Positions 1-15,200 of a stretch of DNA of 64,000 nt are shown here, piece after piece. Source of the DNA: Branchiostoma lanceolatum (lineage: Eukaryota; Chordata; Leptocardii; Amphioxiformes; Branchiostomatidae); contig NC_089727.1 in assembly GCF_035083965.1 (NCBI RefSeq), positions 6,577,501 through 6,641,500 of the forward strand, given 5' to 3'. Within the stretch, counting starts at the first letter, position 1; each line of letters opens with the position of its first letter. The notes beneath the pieces were generated by a model that saw nothing but the letters and a program-made list of their open reading frames with translations, ran no database searches and was not told the DNA's origin. Made by a program: the position numbers and the translations under genes.

Positions 1-232
1 GACCATTCCATCAACCTTGACAGACAAAAATCCATGAGTAAAGATGTATATTACAATGTAAGTGTCCAAATTTGAATAAATTGATAGAAGTTTGTACAAG
101 GTGACAGGAAGAAAGGGGATTCTTTGTAGGATCTTTCCATCCGTGGAAATTGTGATGATGTAAAAAATTTAAAGCTAGCTAGAACTCTGGACGGGTAAAA
201 TCAACGTACAAAGTATATTCCTCAACACTTAC

Positions 233-3200
233 TTCATCTTGAGCTGCAGCAGAGCCAGCTGGTCCGTCACCATGGCCAGACTCTTGGCCAGCGAGGAGTA
301 GTGGCAGCACATCAGGTCCCCCCGGATCTTATGGCTCTTGGCTGTGACTGTGATGAGGCAGGACTGGTCAGACGTGTCCCACACCTGAAAAGGGTAACAA
401 AAAAGCTCACTTACTACCCTGCTTTTGACAACCTTTGCTTTTCTTTGTTGCTTGTTCTTTGTTTTGCATAACAGATCATCAATCAATATCCTGTTAAATC
501 CATCTCATAGTAGAACTCGTAAACAGCCACGCCTGGACCCAAAAGGTAATAACAGCAACAGGCTGTTCCTCTCCTTGGTGCTGAATAATGAGTGCAAAAT
601 ACAGAAATCAGCTCAAGCTTCAAAAACTGTTTGATAGCTTTATAATCTAATGCATGTATATCTAATTCAGTGTTTCTAGTGAAAAAACAGGCAAAAGAAT
701 CTATGTCTATTTTGTAGTTACAGTTACAGTTAGAGTTACAGTAGTGAAAACATTTTATTTACTGGAATACACCAGAATACAGCAGACTTAGTGTTGGAAC
801 AGCACTCAAACTTTAAGTCATGTGAAAAACAGACACCTTGTCGACTGTGTGACAGGGGCTTTACAGCTAGAATGGAAAAGCTATTCCTGTCCTTGGTGCT
901 GAACAGTGGCTGTAAAGTTTGACAACATCACTCAAAGACCCTGTTCATACTAAGCCTTGCAAATCGGATTCAGAGCCGAAGTCACCTAGCTAAACAGCAT
1001 TCATGTGGCCTAGTCTGAACGCTGCAAGTCACATTGAAACCCCTTTTATCCACATTGAACCCACCTCCAGGAGGTAGTTTCAATGTGGCTTTGGCAAACC
1101 AGACCCCTGTTGTTCTGCGACTCAGGCGATTTGGCCCTGAATTGGTTGTTGATATGAACATCACTCAAAGTCATATGAAAAACAGACACCTTGACTGTCT
1201 TGTCTGTGGAGACGCTGAAGATCCTGTTCTCCTCAGCACTGATGTGGAGGTGGAAGATGGGCGCGTTGTGACCCCTCAACATCCCCGTGGGTTTGCTGGG
1301 AAATTAGATACATTTGCATATTTTACATTTAATCCAAATATGTACAAATCCTATCTACCTCTTACTCAAGACACAATTTCTGTCTTGTTAAGTTGTTTGG
1401 CTGATTATTTTCATTTTTGATTTGTGCATACTAATTCTGGTATTATTTCCCATCCCATAAAAGAAAAGTACAGTACAAGCCTATCAGATTTGGAAAATGA
1501 CAATATTCTGCCATGTTACTTTGAGAAAAGGGCACATTCAATAACATTAGATCAAGCCATAAAATTTTAACACTTTGTGAAGTTCACAGGAAGACATTGT
1601 GTAATGTGCTTTTCAAATGGCAAATCCAGCCATACCTGTGAGTACAGACAGAATTATTGATGACCTGTTTATTTTATTATCACTTTTGATAAACTTACCT
1701 TGGTACATATGGATTCCACGTCCTAACTATTCTATCCATTCCTCCGGTGACTATAAGATTCTTCTCCTTGGAGAAGTCAAACGTCTTGACTCCTTTGTAG
1801 ATCTTAAAAACTGTCTCGTCTGTGTCGAGTCTCTTCCTGGTCTGCGAGTAGGTGAGGTTCGGCATCCTGGACTTGCTGGCGGTGGACTTGTCATGAGAAA
1901 TCTCCTTCAGCTGTTGTTCCACGTGGGTGCTGCCAGATACACAACCTTTGCGGGAGATTGTACCTCAGTTAGGCCACAACAATTTACTGTACACTTTGAA
2001 ATGTTTGTGGTGGGTTTGTTTTCAAGTTTTTTTTGCAGACTGACCTCTTGACTTCAAATTCATGACACTGCGAATATGCAACTCCAATGTATTACTACCA
2101 CACAATTAAGTCCTTGCAAAAATAAATAAAGTTACAGTATTTTTTCAGTTCTCTGAATTATAAAGCAAAGACTTAGCAAGAGGACACGATGAAAATAGAA
2201 GGATAGGAGGAAACCTTGGATCTGACTTCCCCTCAGACTCTGTTTTCAAGTTAATACTTTGATTTAGCATCATCTTTATTTTAAAATCCGAGAATTCGGT
2301 TATAACCCATTCTTGTACAATATCAATTGTGAGATACGATTTTTGAAAAATGAAGATTTAAAATTCATTCACTCACCTATAACCAAGGCTGAGTTAGCAT
2401 GGTTTGAGCAGGAGATGACAGATCTGATATCGTCATAGTAACGCAGCTGCCCCACCCAGTCTCTGTGCACCTTCCATCTGATACAAATAACAGCAACAGC
2501 TCTTAGACATCTTAGTTTCTGTTTCAGACCTTCTCCTGTTGTTTATACAATGAAACCCATACAAATGACCACCTCTACATAAGGACCAGATGTTATTGGT
2601 CCCCTGAGTGGTCCTCTTTGGCAGTTTTGGCCGTATTCTTCTTGACATCGATAACATTGCATCCCTTACAAACTTGTCCAACTCATCCCATTCCTATGAA
2701 AATTGACGTTGCTACACATTCAAGCATATCATACACATTGTGAAGATGAAATTTGACTCTTATAGTGGTGAGAAGCAGTACTCCAGTCAGAAGCTCTGAT
2801 GAAGGTGTCTGACAGACACCAAAACGTTAGCAGGTGAGATTACCTGGTTGTGTAAAAAGAATCTCCTATATCCTATATTCTACCAACCTGATGAAATTAT
2901 TTTTGGATGAAATTTCACATACCTTATGTATTTTGTGAAACTTCCATTTGCTACCACTTCTACGTTGACACTTGCTATGCCCTCTGTCTTGGGAAATTTC
3001 TTCCAGTTTCTGTAAAGTGGCAAAATCATTGGTCAATACAAATTCAGCACACTTTTACAGGTTAACAAATTACTGCAGGTACGAAACTGAGAATGACTTT
3101 CAAGTGTTCGCCTCTTACCGTAACGTCTCTCCAGTGTTCTGGATAACAACAATGTTGACACATCCTTCACTGTCTCCAAACAGCACCAGGCATTCAGCTG

Positions 3201-6200
3201 GCCCTGTGGGGCTGAGAGCAAAATTCAACATAAATCTAAAATGTTGATACAATAAGCATGATAAACTGAAAGTGATCTCATTAAAGTTTGCCTTACCTTA
3301 AAGATTTAATCCTCCACAGATTGTGACAGAGAAGACAGACACTGCCAGTTTGTAAAGCACTTTTAAGTTCATAGTACTGTACCAAGAAACTTCCCATTGC
3401 TTTTTTCCACAAATACAATGAGCAGTGGACCATGGCTTAACTTCCCATCCAAAGGATTGCAACCCTTTCCAGTAGCGAGCATGCCAGGTAAGCGACAGCC
3501 GGGTTTCATATTCCCAAACTCAGAATCACTAACCACTGGACTACACACAGTACTACATGGTACTTGCTACTTCAATGATGATATGTTCTCACCATGCACT
3601 AAAAAGGTAAAAAATGTTGACCTACCAATAGTCTAGCTTGAGTGGAACAGTTTCAAACCCGCTGATCTGACAGTAGGGTTCAAAGTTGGACAGCTCATAA
3701 AACTGGATCTCTCGGTCCCTGTGAGATAAGACACAACCATTCATAGTAAGAATCATGCTTGGACAAAATCTTAAGACAATGTCTATTGTATCAAAAGATA
3801 AAACAATAATTCCACCATGGTGCATAATTCCACCACCCTGAAAAGATATCCAAACAGAACATTCTCCAACCCAACGTCCTCCGGTTTCATGCACTCCAGT
3901 ATATCTGAACAGTGCATACCAGGGGGGTGCTGCACTAGAGATCTCAGAAATCCATTGTCTTTCATAGTGGCAGATTTACGTAACCCGGCGGATTAATGTT
4001 AATTGAGGTTATATCATTTACTTGACCTCAGGACTAAGCTTGTGGACATTGCTTTGTTTGCTTTCCTCTATGACATCAGAGGCAGATATACAAATCATGG
4101 ATTAGCAGAAATCATATTAAGAAAATCCAATGACTAATACTGACCCTGTGCCGATGATGAACTTGTTATACTGCGACATCAGCACAAAGTCTGTGATCCA
4201 CTTGTTCTTTATTCTGTTGGTCTGCTGCTGCTCTGTCTGTAAAATACAAAGGTGACAACACAGTGAGTGGAACAGTTAATCAGTTACGCCAAAAATAGTT
4301 ACTCAAGCAACTGGATAAAATTTTGAAACGGTCTGTAGCAATTTTATCCAGTTGCTTGAGTAACTATTTTTGGCGTATCTTACTACCTGGATGTTTAACC
4401 TTCATCAACGAGTTAATCAGTTCAGTTTTTATTAGGGAGATAGACTGACATGTTCATTAAGCCATTTGTCATGAGGTGGAAACTTATTGATAGAGAAGGT
4501 GTTGAAATCTACTCAAGTCCTGTTAATGACTTGAGTAGTTCAACTAACCTACAGCACACTATGGCCACACTGATTTATTTTCTTTGCATATGCGTATCAG
4601 TTTGTTTGTGAACAGCATAACTCGATAAATTGTGGCTGAATCTCTGTAACATTTGGTGTATTAGTATAGACGATGTCAACATGAAGAAACGATTAGATTA
4701 TGGCCCCCCTAGTTTCTTTCCACTGTGCTGCAGCATATCTTCCACTTTATATAAAAAAATAAACTGTACTATTCCTAAATGAGATTTGACGAACGCAAAG
4801 TCGCAAAGTAGCCTAAAAATATGCAATGTGATATCTAGAATAGCTCTGTTTAGTTATCACTGTAGATTATATTTGATTTAATAAAGTAGTAATTAGAATT
4901 GTGGAAAAATACACCTAGATTGTTAATTATGTTATCTGTACATTGCCATACATTGTCACCGCTGCAATTGTTGTGCAAATAAATCATTCATTCATATCTC
5001 TGGACATGCGATGGTCATGATATTTCGGAATGCCAAATGTTAGACTTACCACGACTGATCTTGTTCTCTTCAGGTCCAAGTTGGGAGACCAGAAGGTAAC
5101 CATGCCGTCCTGTCCCAGCGCCATGAAGGTGTTGTCGGGCGTGTGGGAGACCTTGACGATGGGCTCCCTGTGGGGTGTGCTTCCCATGGCGGCTGGTAGG
5201 TGGAACGCCACGTCCTTGTCGCGTAGGACCGCCTCTTCCTTCTCCGCATACTCCAGCTGCATGTATGTGCAGAACTCATCCTGGAACACAACAGGAGTGG
5301 GTAAAATAGAACAAATAACATTTAAGCTCTGCCAGGGTGTTTTGCTGTCCAGTGTCCATGGATTGGGCTGCTTCGAGCTTCAAATTTTTTTTCTGTCCCG
5401 TTCATTGTTTGGGAGCCCCTGTCATTAATCATTGTCGTTAAATCTGTTGTTTTAAGCTTGTGAGAATACACTTTTACAAATTTCAGGTAATTTTTTGATG
5501 GACGGGGGAAATTCTTTTCCATCCTAACAAGCAAATCTCTGTCCTGGGATGGAGGGACAGGGCCTCATCAGGCCACACCAATTTGATTTGTTGGTTCTCA
5601 GACATTCTTATGTAAAATCTTAGCAAGAGGACATCATGACAATAGAGGGGTAGCAAAAAAACTTGCACCTGGCTCTGTTCACTCCCTGAACCTGTGTGCA
5701 CCAAAGTGCAGACTTTTCCCTCAGACAGTGTTATCATGTTGATATTCCAATCGAGCTTTATATGATTGTATCTTTTTAAAACTAAAGAACCAAGAGATTA
5801 AATTGGTGTAGCCTAAAAAAGGGGATGATTTCTTCACAGGACTAAGAATGATGATGTGAAAGGACTTATCTACCACCTGACCTGGTTTCAACAAAAACAT
5901 CATCAGACGAGTGCGTGTTATGATAACAACACACCACAGCCCTCCAGGCTGCCCCTGACAACCTACGATCATGTCTCTAGTGCCCATCAAGAGTGGTCTT
6001 CTCCAATAGCATTTTACTACACTGGGAAAACTTTAAAATGTCAACAAAGGTCCAACTGTGCCTCAAGAATCGCTTTTATCTTTCCACTGGCAGCAAGGAA
6101 TCTTGAAAAGCTTGTCTTGTTTTGGACGTGAAGTGCCAGGTGCCTTCACCAAGAAGTAAGCAGAAATGATGTTTTGTTTCACTCAAGATGTTGTCAGGCT

Positions 6201-9200
6201 CAAAATGAGTGGTTTGGAACCAGGTGCATAATTGTTATGTCCTACGATACTGTCAGCACATTGAAGCAGTCATCAGTGTAACAGCTCTAACCTAGTTTTT
6301 CACACTTTCAGCAGATTTTCTGCAATCTGTCCACTAACTCTCAACATAAATTAATTCATCTGAGGTGATTTAGGAAGTTGTTAGAAAATTAAGAAATCAA
6401 AGTCTCAATCAAAAAATCACTTTTGGAGGAGACTCACTTTCATCCTCAAATGTGTTGTGTCTTTTGATGCTGTCAGCACTGAAAAGCTGTCATTAGTGTA
6501 CCAGCTATATGATAACCTAGTTTGTGACTGAGACTGTATTTGCAGCATAAAACTTGGAGTTCACCAAAGCTTGACTCTGGTCCTCAGGCTTTTTTTTTCT
6601 TTTTTCCGGTTGAGCTCTATTTGTAAAAATAAAGAGACCCAACATATTGCATTGCTGTGGCCTGATAATGCATGTGATGATCTTTCTTAACTTTTTAATG
6701 TCCCTAACGATTCAGTGAGTACATCTTTCATCTTTTTTTTTTGTCATTTCGTTGGCAGCTCATTCTTTCTCTCCTGACAGAGTGCACAATGGTTTCTCTC
6801 TTTTGACCTTTTCTGAAATGTGCTGTCTGGCAACCTGTATCACCCCTAGAGGTTAAGCCATGCATCAAATTCTATAGATTTCACCCCAGATAAAAGAGAA
6901 CGGTGATTATTCCCTATGGTTTCCCAGCATGAGTGTGAAAGTGAAAAGACTTGGCACTTCAGAACTGTAAAAAGTTAGTCTCTACCAGACCTCCCTGTCA
7001 ATTTAAACAATAATCTAAGTTTACAGTTTAAATCAGCCCAAAATAGGGGTACTTGGACCAGAATGATTAGAAATAAACTCTATTGTACGCGAACTGCTCC
7101 AGCAAATTATTCAACCTCTTTTGCCGGTGTCTACTATTTTTCCAGCAACCCACAGAGCCTGGCAATAAGTTGAAATATGCCAGCACTTACAAATTCTGGA
7201 ATGAAAAAATAGCCCAAATGTGATCATAATCTGAATTTTTTTTAAATTTGCATTTTTATTTTTTGTTTGTTTGTTTTTCACTCTTGCTTTACTGCTTTTC
7301 AGAGGAAGTGTTGGAAAGAATCATGTGAATGATCTTCACTATGTATCTAGAATTTCTGATTAAAAACACTTTCTTTTGTAAAAACTATAAAAAACATCAA
7401 TTGTGAAAGACATCAGTGGGGAAAGTGAACTTTCTCTTGACTCTAACTGTCCAAGATTTATGGGGTTCAACATTTATGTTAAAGACTTCTCGCATATTAC
7501 ACACATCTTTGTCCATCCTACCTGTTGGAAGCTTGCCTCTAATATTTCAACCATATCGTTATACATGCATGCTTCACACAAAAACCAGGTGTACCCCTCC
7601 TCCCTTTTCAACCTGTACACATGTTTAGACAGAGAGGCATTTGTTGTAGTTACTGACCATAATTATAACAACTAGAGCAACAAATATGTCCTTAATTGGG
7701 ATACGACAGTCAACATGAGTGATATGTTAGTTCTGCATGAATGTCTTAGATTTTATCTTAAGACTTGAGTTCTCCTGTCCACTTCACAGCTACTTCTTGC
7801 ACACAATTTGATTTGCAGATTTCATTTTTGTTTACAAACTGAAATCAGAGTCCTCCCCTAGCATCAACTGTTCCCTGCATACTTTACCTTCTTCTCCCTT
7901 CACTACTGTTTTTGGCAGTTTTTAAAGTCTGCTCCAAAACCTCCTTTTTAAGTCATACTTTTTCCAGGGACAAGATCATAGGTAAGACTACAAGATCAGT
8001 TTGAAAAGACTTACCCAGGCAATCTCGCCATCGGATGATGAGTCTATCTTCATAAACAGGGCAACAATCTGTTCTTCATTCTGTAAAATACAAGCATTGA
8101 CTTGTCAAAAAAACTGCAGTACAGTAACACATTTTCAAAGCATGCTATGACATTTCAATTGCGAAGCAACAAGCCTGAAGGAAACGTAGACATAGGCCAA
8201 GACAGAGATATTTTTTTTAAATCATTCATGGTCATCATGATTTAAGGATTTGATGAAAATATGAGATTGAGTCCCACCAGGCTGCCAAGTTTTGCAGGCA
8301 CCGGTGACCTGGAGCCAGGAGAGGCAGCTGCCATGCCACAACAGCTCAACAAAACAGCACACGAGCCTTGACGGTTACGGGCTGATCTTTCCCCTGCGCC
8401 GTGACAAATATTCCTGTTGCCAGCCTCGGGACAAGGCTCGGGTAGTCAATGGGATGTAGCCACCACACTTCAATTGAAATATGATTCTCTGAGGGCCTAG
8501 CTTACCCTGGAAACCCCTATTAGCTATGGATTAAATTTGCATATGAAGAACCCAGGACTCCGTCGCTTCTGTGCGTCATACTGCTGTGTTTGGACAGTTT
8601 TGCTATTAAACGTTGAACTTGACACCATAACACCACCAGATGTTCCTGTACTTAATGTCAGTGTCAGTTTTCTTTCTGAAGCTAAAATTCCCTGCAACAA
8701 AAACGGCTAGGCAAAGAGGTTGGCTTAAAGGACTCCTTGAAAAGGATAATAATGGCTCTAGTCACCCGGGATTTCCTCTCGCAAAGTCTATTTTGAGGTA
8801 TGATGTCAGGATATTAACGGAAGTTGTTTCTTTTACCTTCGCCCAAAACGTCAACGTCATTGTTGTGTATCCAAAAGGTAACGTATTCACAACACTGATT
8901 GTACGATAAGGCAAGGCCAACAAACTTGTCCCTCATGCATGAGTGCCTGTTGCCAAAAGAGTAGCATAACACATTATGTTCACCACACAGCTGTGGAAGA
9001 TGGAGTAGAAACTGTCCCAGATTGCCATTGTGAGGTAACCATGCAGTAAATGCAGTCTAACCCAACCTGAGAAAGAATTATTTGTCAAGCTAACCCCATC
9101 TAAACAGACAGCATTGTCTCCCCCTTGACAGTTTTCCTTTGTGTCAACAAACTTTCTGTCAGTGTTAACAACCACCTTATGTTTCACAGAAAAAAATAAT

Positions 9201-12200
9201 CTATAGGAAAAAGTATTTTGTCTGTATCAGTTACAAAATTGGCTTGTGTGATGCGTGGTTTTCAATCTTGTTGAGGATGTCATGGTGTCATGTTACATTA
9301 CAAGTAGTGGGCAAGTAGGCGACATGTGTGTACATGAAAACATTAGGACGCCACTTTTAGGCCGCACAAATTTATATTGTTTCATAGACCTGATTGCTTG
9401 AAACATTCCTGACTTATCCTTAAAAACTAAAAATACATATTAGATATAAACATTAAGCTCTTCTGTTTCAGCTCTTAGTAAACTTTTTTTAGCACTGGTT
9501 TGTAATCATATTACTTGTCAAGCAGACCAATTATATTACTTGTCAAGGCAATAAAAAATGATTCGCATCACAAATATGGAGTTTCCCAAGTCTTACAAAT
9601 GATGGCACATTTTTATGTTGGAAAGCTACAACAATTTGTAAAATACTGTTTAGACAGCCAATAAGGTAACTATTATATGATACAGGTATATGCTACAAAA
9701 TATTTATATAACTACAAAAAGGATTAATAACACTGCACAATAGCACCAGCTATCATCATCCTAGAAAACTAACTTTAAGAATTTAAGATTAGATTTAAAT
9801 TGTCTTACCCTTCCACGGATGCCCAAGCAGTTCTTGAGGACCTGCTTGAACTCTTCAAGGTTGAGAGCACCACTGCCATCTGTATCTGCTTCCTATTGGT
9901 CGATAATCATGGAGTGTGATTAGAACAAAAACAATCATCCAACGACAAACGACCATCCAACCAAACACGCCTTACATGTACCTTAGCACCTTCCTCTCAT
10001 GCCAAATTTCTTATACACAGTATAGAAAATATTGACTATAATTGTCATTTCCTTGATAGATGAATTTACAGAAGAATTCTAAACTTACTTTCCCTTTAGA
10101 ATGTTGTATATCATAATCAATACATTGTTTAATTCTTATCGTGAACAATCTCAAATAACTCAAACAAAAGATGCAAATGTCAACAAAAACAAACCCTCCA
10201 GAATACATTTCTTCATAATATGCAAATAAATCAAACAATACACATCTGATGATCGTATTAGACAACAAGACTGTCAGCTTTTAGGATTGATGTAAAATCA
10301 ATAGGTGATAATTCACTTCAACCTGCACGATTCCTTGACATGTTATGGCTACGTACTCTAGCACATACACACATGAGCCAAAACAAAACCAGGATTTCTT
10401 AAACTGTGTTACAGGATCTTAACTGCCTGGAGTAATTTGTGAAATAGAATATACATTTCAGGATGTTGGAAAAGTGTGCAGACAAGTATGCTACATGACT
10501 TAACCAGTCTGGAAATTTGGGGAAGTCGGGGAGTTGCCATGTAATGCCACAGCAAGTCAATCTTAATATGAATGACATTCTTTGCAGATCCCAAATCTAA
10601 TGATAGCACATGAAAAAGACAAGATCAGGGAAAAAACTCTGATTTCTGCAATGACTCTCAAGGCAGTCAGAAGAAAATGATTTTTTTTTTTAAATCAAGC
10701 AAATATCAATGTCATCAATAAGATTTACTTGCTGTGGCCTAAGATGAATTTCAGTGTCTTTTTGGTAGGTTCCAAATTCTTTGTTCTGCTGATCTTTAAG
10801 AGTTGTTTTTTTGAGGATGCAAAGGTAGAAATAGGGATTGTTAGTAATAGAACAACACATCTTAAAAGCTGCAAAATAGACATTAGACAACAGCAAGGAT
10901 GCTCTGCAAATTGAAAATACTGGCAGTGTAGATACACACCAAGCAAAACTTGATATTATTATGTTCTAAGTCTTGATTAACTTTAACGTTAAAGAAAGTT
11001 TGCAGCTTCCAGTTGTTGCTTTTGGAGCAATTTTAACTTACAATATATTTGATATGACTCTTTTTCTTGAGCCATTTCAGTATATAAGTTTAATTCTTAA
11101 ACGTCATTACTCACCACCAGAAGGATTGCTAAAAACATTGATTACTTTGAGTTATAGCACATCAAATGGTGTCTGAAGTCTTAGATGAACACAAGAGCTT
11201 CATTCCTGTTGCTATGAAAGCTGTGGCATGCAGCCTGCATGCATTGTTGTGTTCTTATTTGCAAGGGCTTTAATCAAAAAGCCAATGAATTAACAGTTAA
11301 GCGATTAAGCATAAAGCACATTTTGTTCCATGCTGTATTTACTGATTTCAGAAATCACAAATTGAAGTCAGCCAAAAAATCAGATAGCAAGCAATTGTTG
11401 AAGATGTTTCATGCCATATTGGACTTAAATGTACTCATCAAACGGACATAAGTGAAGAAATATCATAAGACAACAATGAATGGACTTAGAAATCATAGAC
11501 ATAGAGATTAAGCAAATTAGTAGAATCAGCATAAACAACAAGATTGAAAAGATTTGTGATATTTTGCATCATGCAAGAAGTACGATCAGGGCAAAGGAAG
11601 GAAGCTGCTGGTTCGTCTAAGACTTCGCACACTCGGAGACTGTTGCGGTTGCTTACCCTACGCCAACTGAGTTTACGCCGGGTGCGGGGTGGGTTGGGAA
11701 AGCCTTGTCTGGCTCTGTCTGCTCTATAATTCTGAATGTTAGACATCCAAAGGTTAAAGGCACACAGTTAACAGCTGCAGCACAAGGCAAGAAACCTATT
11801 AGTTTAAGGAAAAGCTACAGGGGAATCTGTCTACTAACATAATTCCGCCAGGTTACATATATCTGCCCTTGGAAAAATTGCGTCTAAAGAGATCTCCAAT
11901 GCAAAGGTCACTCCTGCATATACATTGTACCCTGCAGATTTGGGGGTGTTGCACTAGAGATCTCTCAAGCACACTGTTTTTCAAAGTGGCAGATATAACA
12001 AATTAATCATGTAAACTGGCGGATAAATGTTAATGGCGGCTATAGTCAAAAAACTGTTTTGTGCAATTATTGCAAAAGACTATATCTACATCTAAGCACA
12101 ACAATAGGATCACACAAACTAAACAACTACAGGATTATAATGTTACATCACTCAAGGTCTTTTGCCAAGAGAAGCAGCGCAAGAGACATGTAAGTGGACT

Positions 12201-15200
12201 GGGAGTGGGATGGGTAGCAGATTGTTATGAAATACATTTGTACCAAGTCTTTTATCGATCAACATTTATTGAAGACTTAGACATTTCGTGCTTTGATTCT
12301 AATCCATTTGTGTGCATTGTTGACGCCGTGCTGTGATAGAAAGCAGTCAATCAATTTTTTTACACAAGTGCTGATTAGGAGCTACTTAGGTCACACAAAT
12401 TTAAGTTGTTGCTTCTCAGATTTAAAGAAATAATGCCAAACTGGAAGAATGGACATAGAAACGGAGTTTGTCAGGGTAGAGTCACACACAGTTTCTTGGA
12501 GTGAATACACTTATTCAGGTTTTCCTCCCACCCTTGTGTTTTCACAATGTCTTATTCTTTAACAATTACTTCAAAATGTTCAACAACCAAAGAAATGAAT
12601 TGGTGTGGCCTAATCTTGACACAGAGTGAGTGGCTGTTTAACATCAAGTACAAGTGTGCAGTCATACCTCATTGGTGACCTGACTTACCTCGAAGTAGTA
12701 CTTGAGCTTGTGTAAGTGTTCCAAACTGATTCGCTCCTCAATCTGAAACAAACAACAAAAAAGTGTCGACCATTAAAACTGCTGCTTGCGGAAATCACAC
12801 TTTCTTCTCAAACAATCTTGATGATAAGCAATACAGGCAAATTGATGTTTCTAATGTCATTTAAGACAAACTTTTGATTATGAAACAATGTTACATTTTA
12901 ACATTACAAAGAAGCAAGAAGAACATTGTAGTTTAGAATTCTTATAGTAGCTTGACAATGTATGGATGTATGGATGTATCTGTACACTACCCTTTTGTTG
13001 TGACCTGTACTTAACACAGTAGGTATACTAGTATATAGTATGTACAATAAAGGTCTTCATTCATTTATTCATTTATAACAACAGAGTTAAGTGCCTGTAC
13101 AGCGTGTTCCCTGCTTTATTGTCACATAGTCTTGTAGTCCATGTTTCATGACCTGTAACTGTTGAATATAAATACCGTTAATCTTAACTCTTGACTAAAA
13201 CAACATACCTTTACATCCGTAAGTCATATCATACTGACTGAGGGGAATTAATCAAGGCACAACAGAAACAACTCCTTAGATAATGCAACCATTCATACAT
13301 TTTGTACATCTAGACTAAGTATACATTATAGAAGCCTATGCCCGTACGTTACGCTCTTACACTGTGACTACGAGTATTACAATGTAGACAAAGACAAATA
13401 GTTTCTTTTATTAAATCATAACATAACAGGTAACATAATATCATATCATGCTACTTTCACCCAAACTGAATTGTAACAAAACTTTAATATGCAGCCAGGT
13501 AGACAGACAAGAAGGCAAAAAATCAAATTGAGAGACTGAGACATATATTCAAAAAAGTGATATACTACAAGAGCTAATATTCTGATGAGTTAGATAATAC
13601 AGAAAAACTCTGGCAAGTATGATACTATCTTAACTGTACTCACCCATCCCTTCCTTCTAGGGAAATCCAAATTCCTGTATGCCATGCCAAACTTAAATCT
13701 AAACAGACTTACTCCAGATCTAAACCAGCTTATTCTCCTAAGCTCCTTGTTTACTAGAGTTGTATTTGTACCCTGACCTACTGAAGCATACAGATTTCCC
13801 CAGGTGTGCCTTAAGCACTTGCCATAAAGGTGCCTGCACTTAACACAGCCTCCTCTAAGACTGGATCTAACTTAAAAGGGACCACCCTTTAACATTACAG
13901 GGGAATTATGTATCAGGCCCTCTGCTTACTCTATATTTCATATGATCAAAGTCAACCTATGGTTATTCCATTTTTACTAAAAACGACATATTTCTGTTTT
14001 TTTAAATATGGATTACTGAAGCCAAAGTTGGTAATCCATGTCACCAAGAAAGATCACTGAATGATTTTTCCCCAGGTGAAAATTCCATCACTATGGAGAC
14101 GTCATGGGCAAATCACTGCTGCGATTTGTAGCTATCTGAATCTTGTGACATTTGGTCATTAATAAGTCATGGCCATTGAAAAGCTATCAGCATAATTAAA
14201 AGATTTGTGCCATATTGCGTGATCAGAAGACAAAGAGGAGATGCAGCTGAAAGGAAGCCCCTCAATCATGTATCCTCAAGGGAATGTTCACCATTATGAA
14301 TAGTTTCCTGACAAATTTCTTTCACCTTCATAAGCAATTAAAATGATGTGCCTCAAAATTTCACCTGCTACTGTAAATTTTAAAATGCTAGCAGTGGTTT
14401 TGTTTTTGTGGCGACCTCTCCACCACAAAACTCATGACAATGCAAATATGTTTTTCCAATGTTTTACTACTGTACTACTGCGAAATTAAATGAATGAATT
14501 TACAGTTATTTAATCCAAGTTGGGAAATGTCAATCTTATCTGTGACATGAAAAACTACCATCATCCTGGTCAAAAGCTGCACTTTTATTTGCAAAGTGGA
14601 CTATTTTTTCTTCCTCTGAGCGTTGAAGGTACAGGTAGCTCATGAGCGCCATCTATCAGTTTGAGGTGGTACTGCAAATGATTGCCAAAAGTCTTCCACC
14701 TTTTGCTTCAAACGTAATTTAAGAGTCATACAAAGGTATGGCAATGCACCCTATGTCTTCCTATGTACAATGTATGCCATGTTATGAGGCAACCATTGAA
14801 AAGAACTGTTCCACATAGTAGACAATCAAAAGAGAAGATTGAACAAAACATCTACCTGAGCTACTTGAACATTATTTTTTTGTAACAAGATGCAAGCGTT
14901 AGCAATTTGAAACACAATTTACATTTCCTAGAGCAATAGATGCTAAAAAAAAAACTTTTTAAGAAAGTTGTTCCTGCCCCATTTGCTCTGAATCTATGTC
15001 TATAAGAGTTTGACTTGACTATCACAATACTCCTGCATATTATTTTTGAAAATTTCCCTTTATACAGAACAGTTAGAAACCTGTGGACCTGTCTCCTCTC
15101 TGCTTTAATATCTTTTTTTTTCAATAACACAACTGATTACAATGGTGAATACAAAAGATTTCAAACGACACACAGGCAAATCCGGATGCATCAGAACAGG

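Noticed and set aside
1617..2051. 144-codon plus-strand ORF
   Set aside because: It is antisense to the WDR exon at 1699-1945; the minus-strand frame shows WD motifs and matching splice sites.
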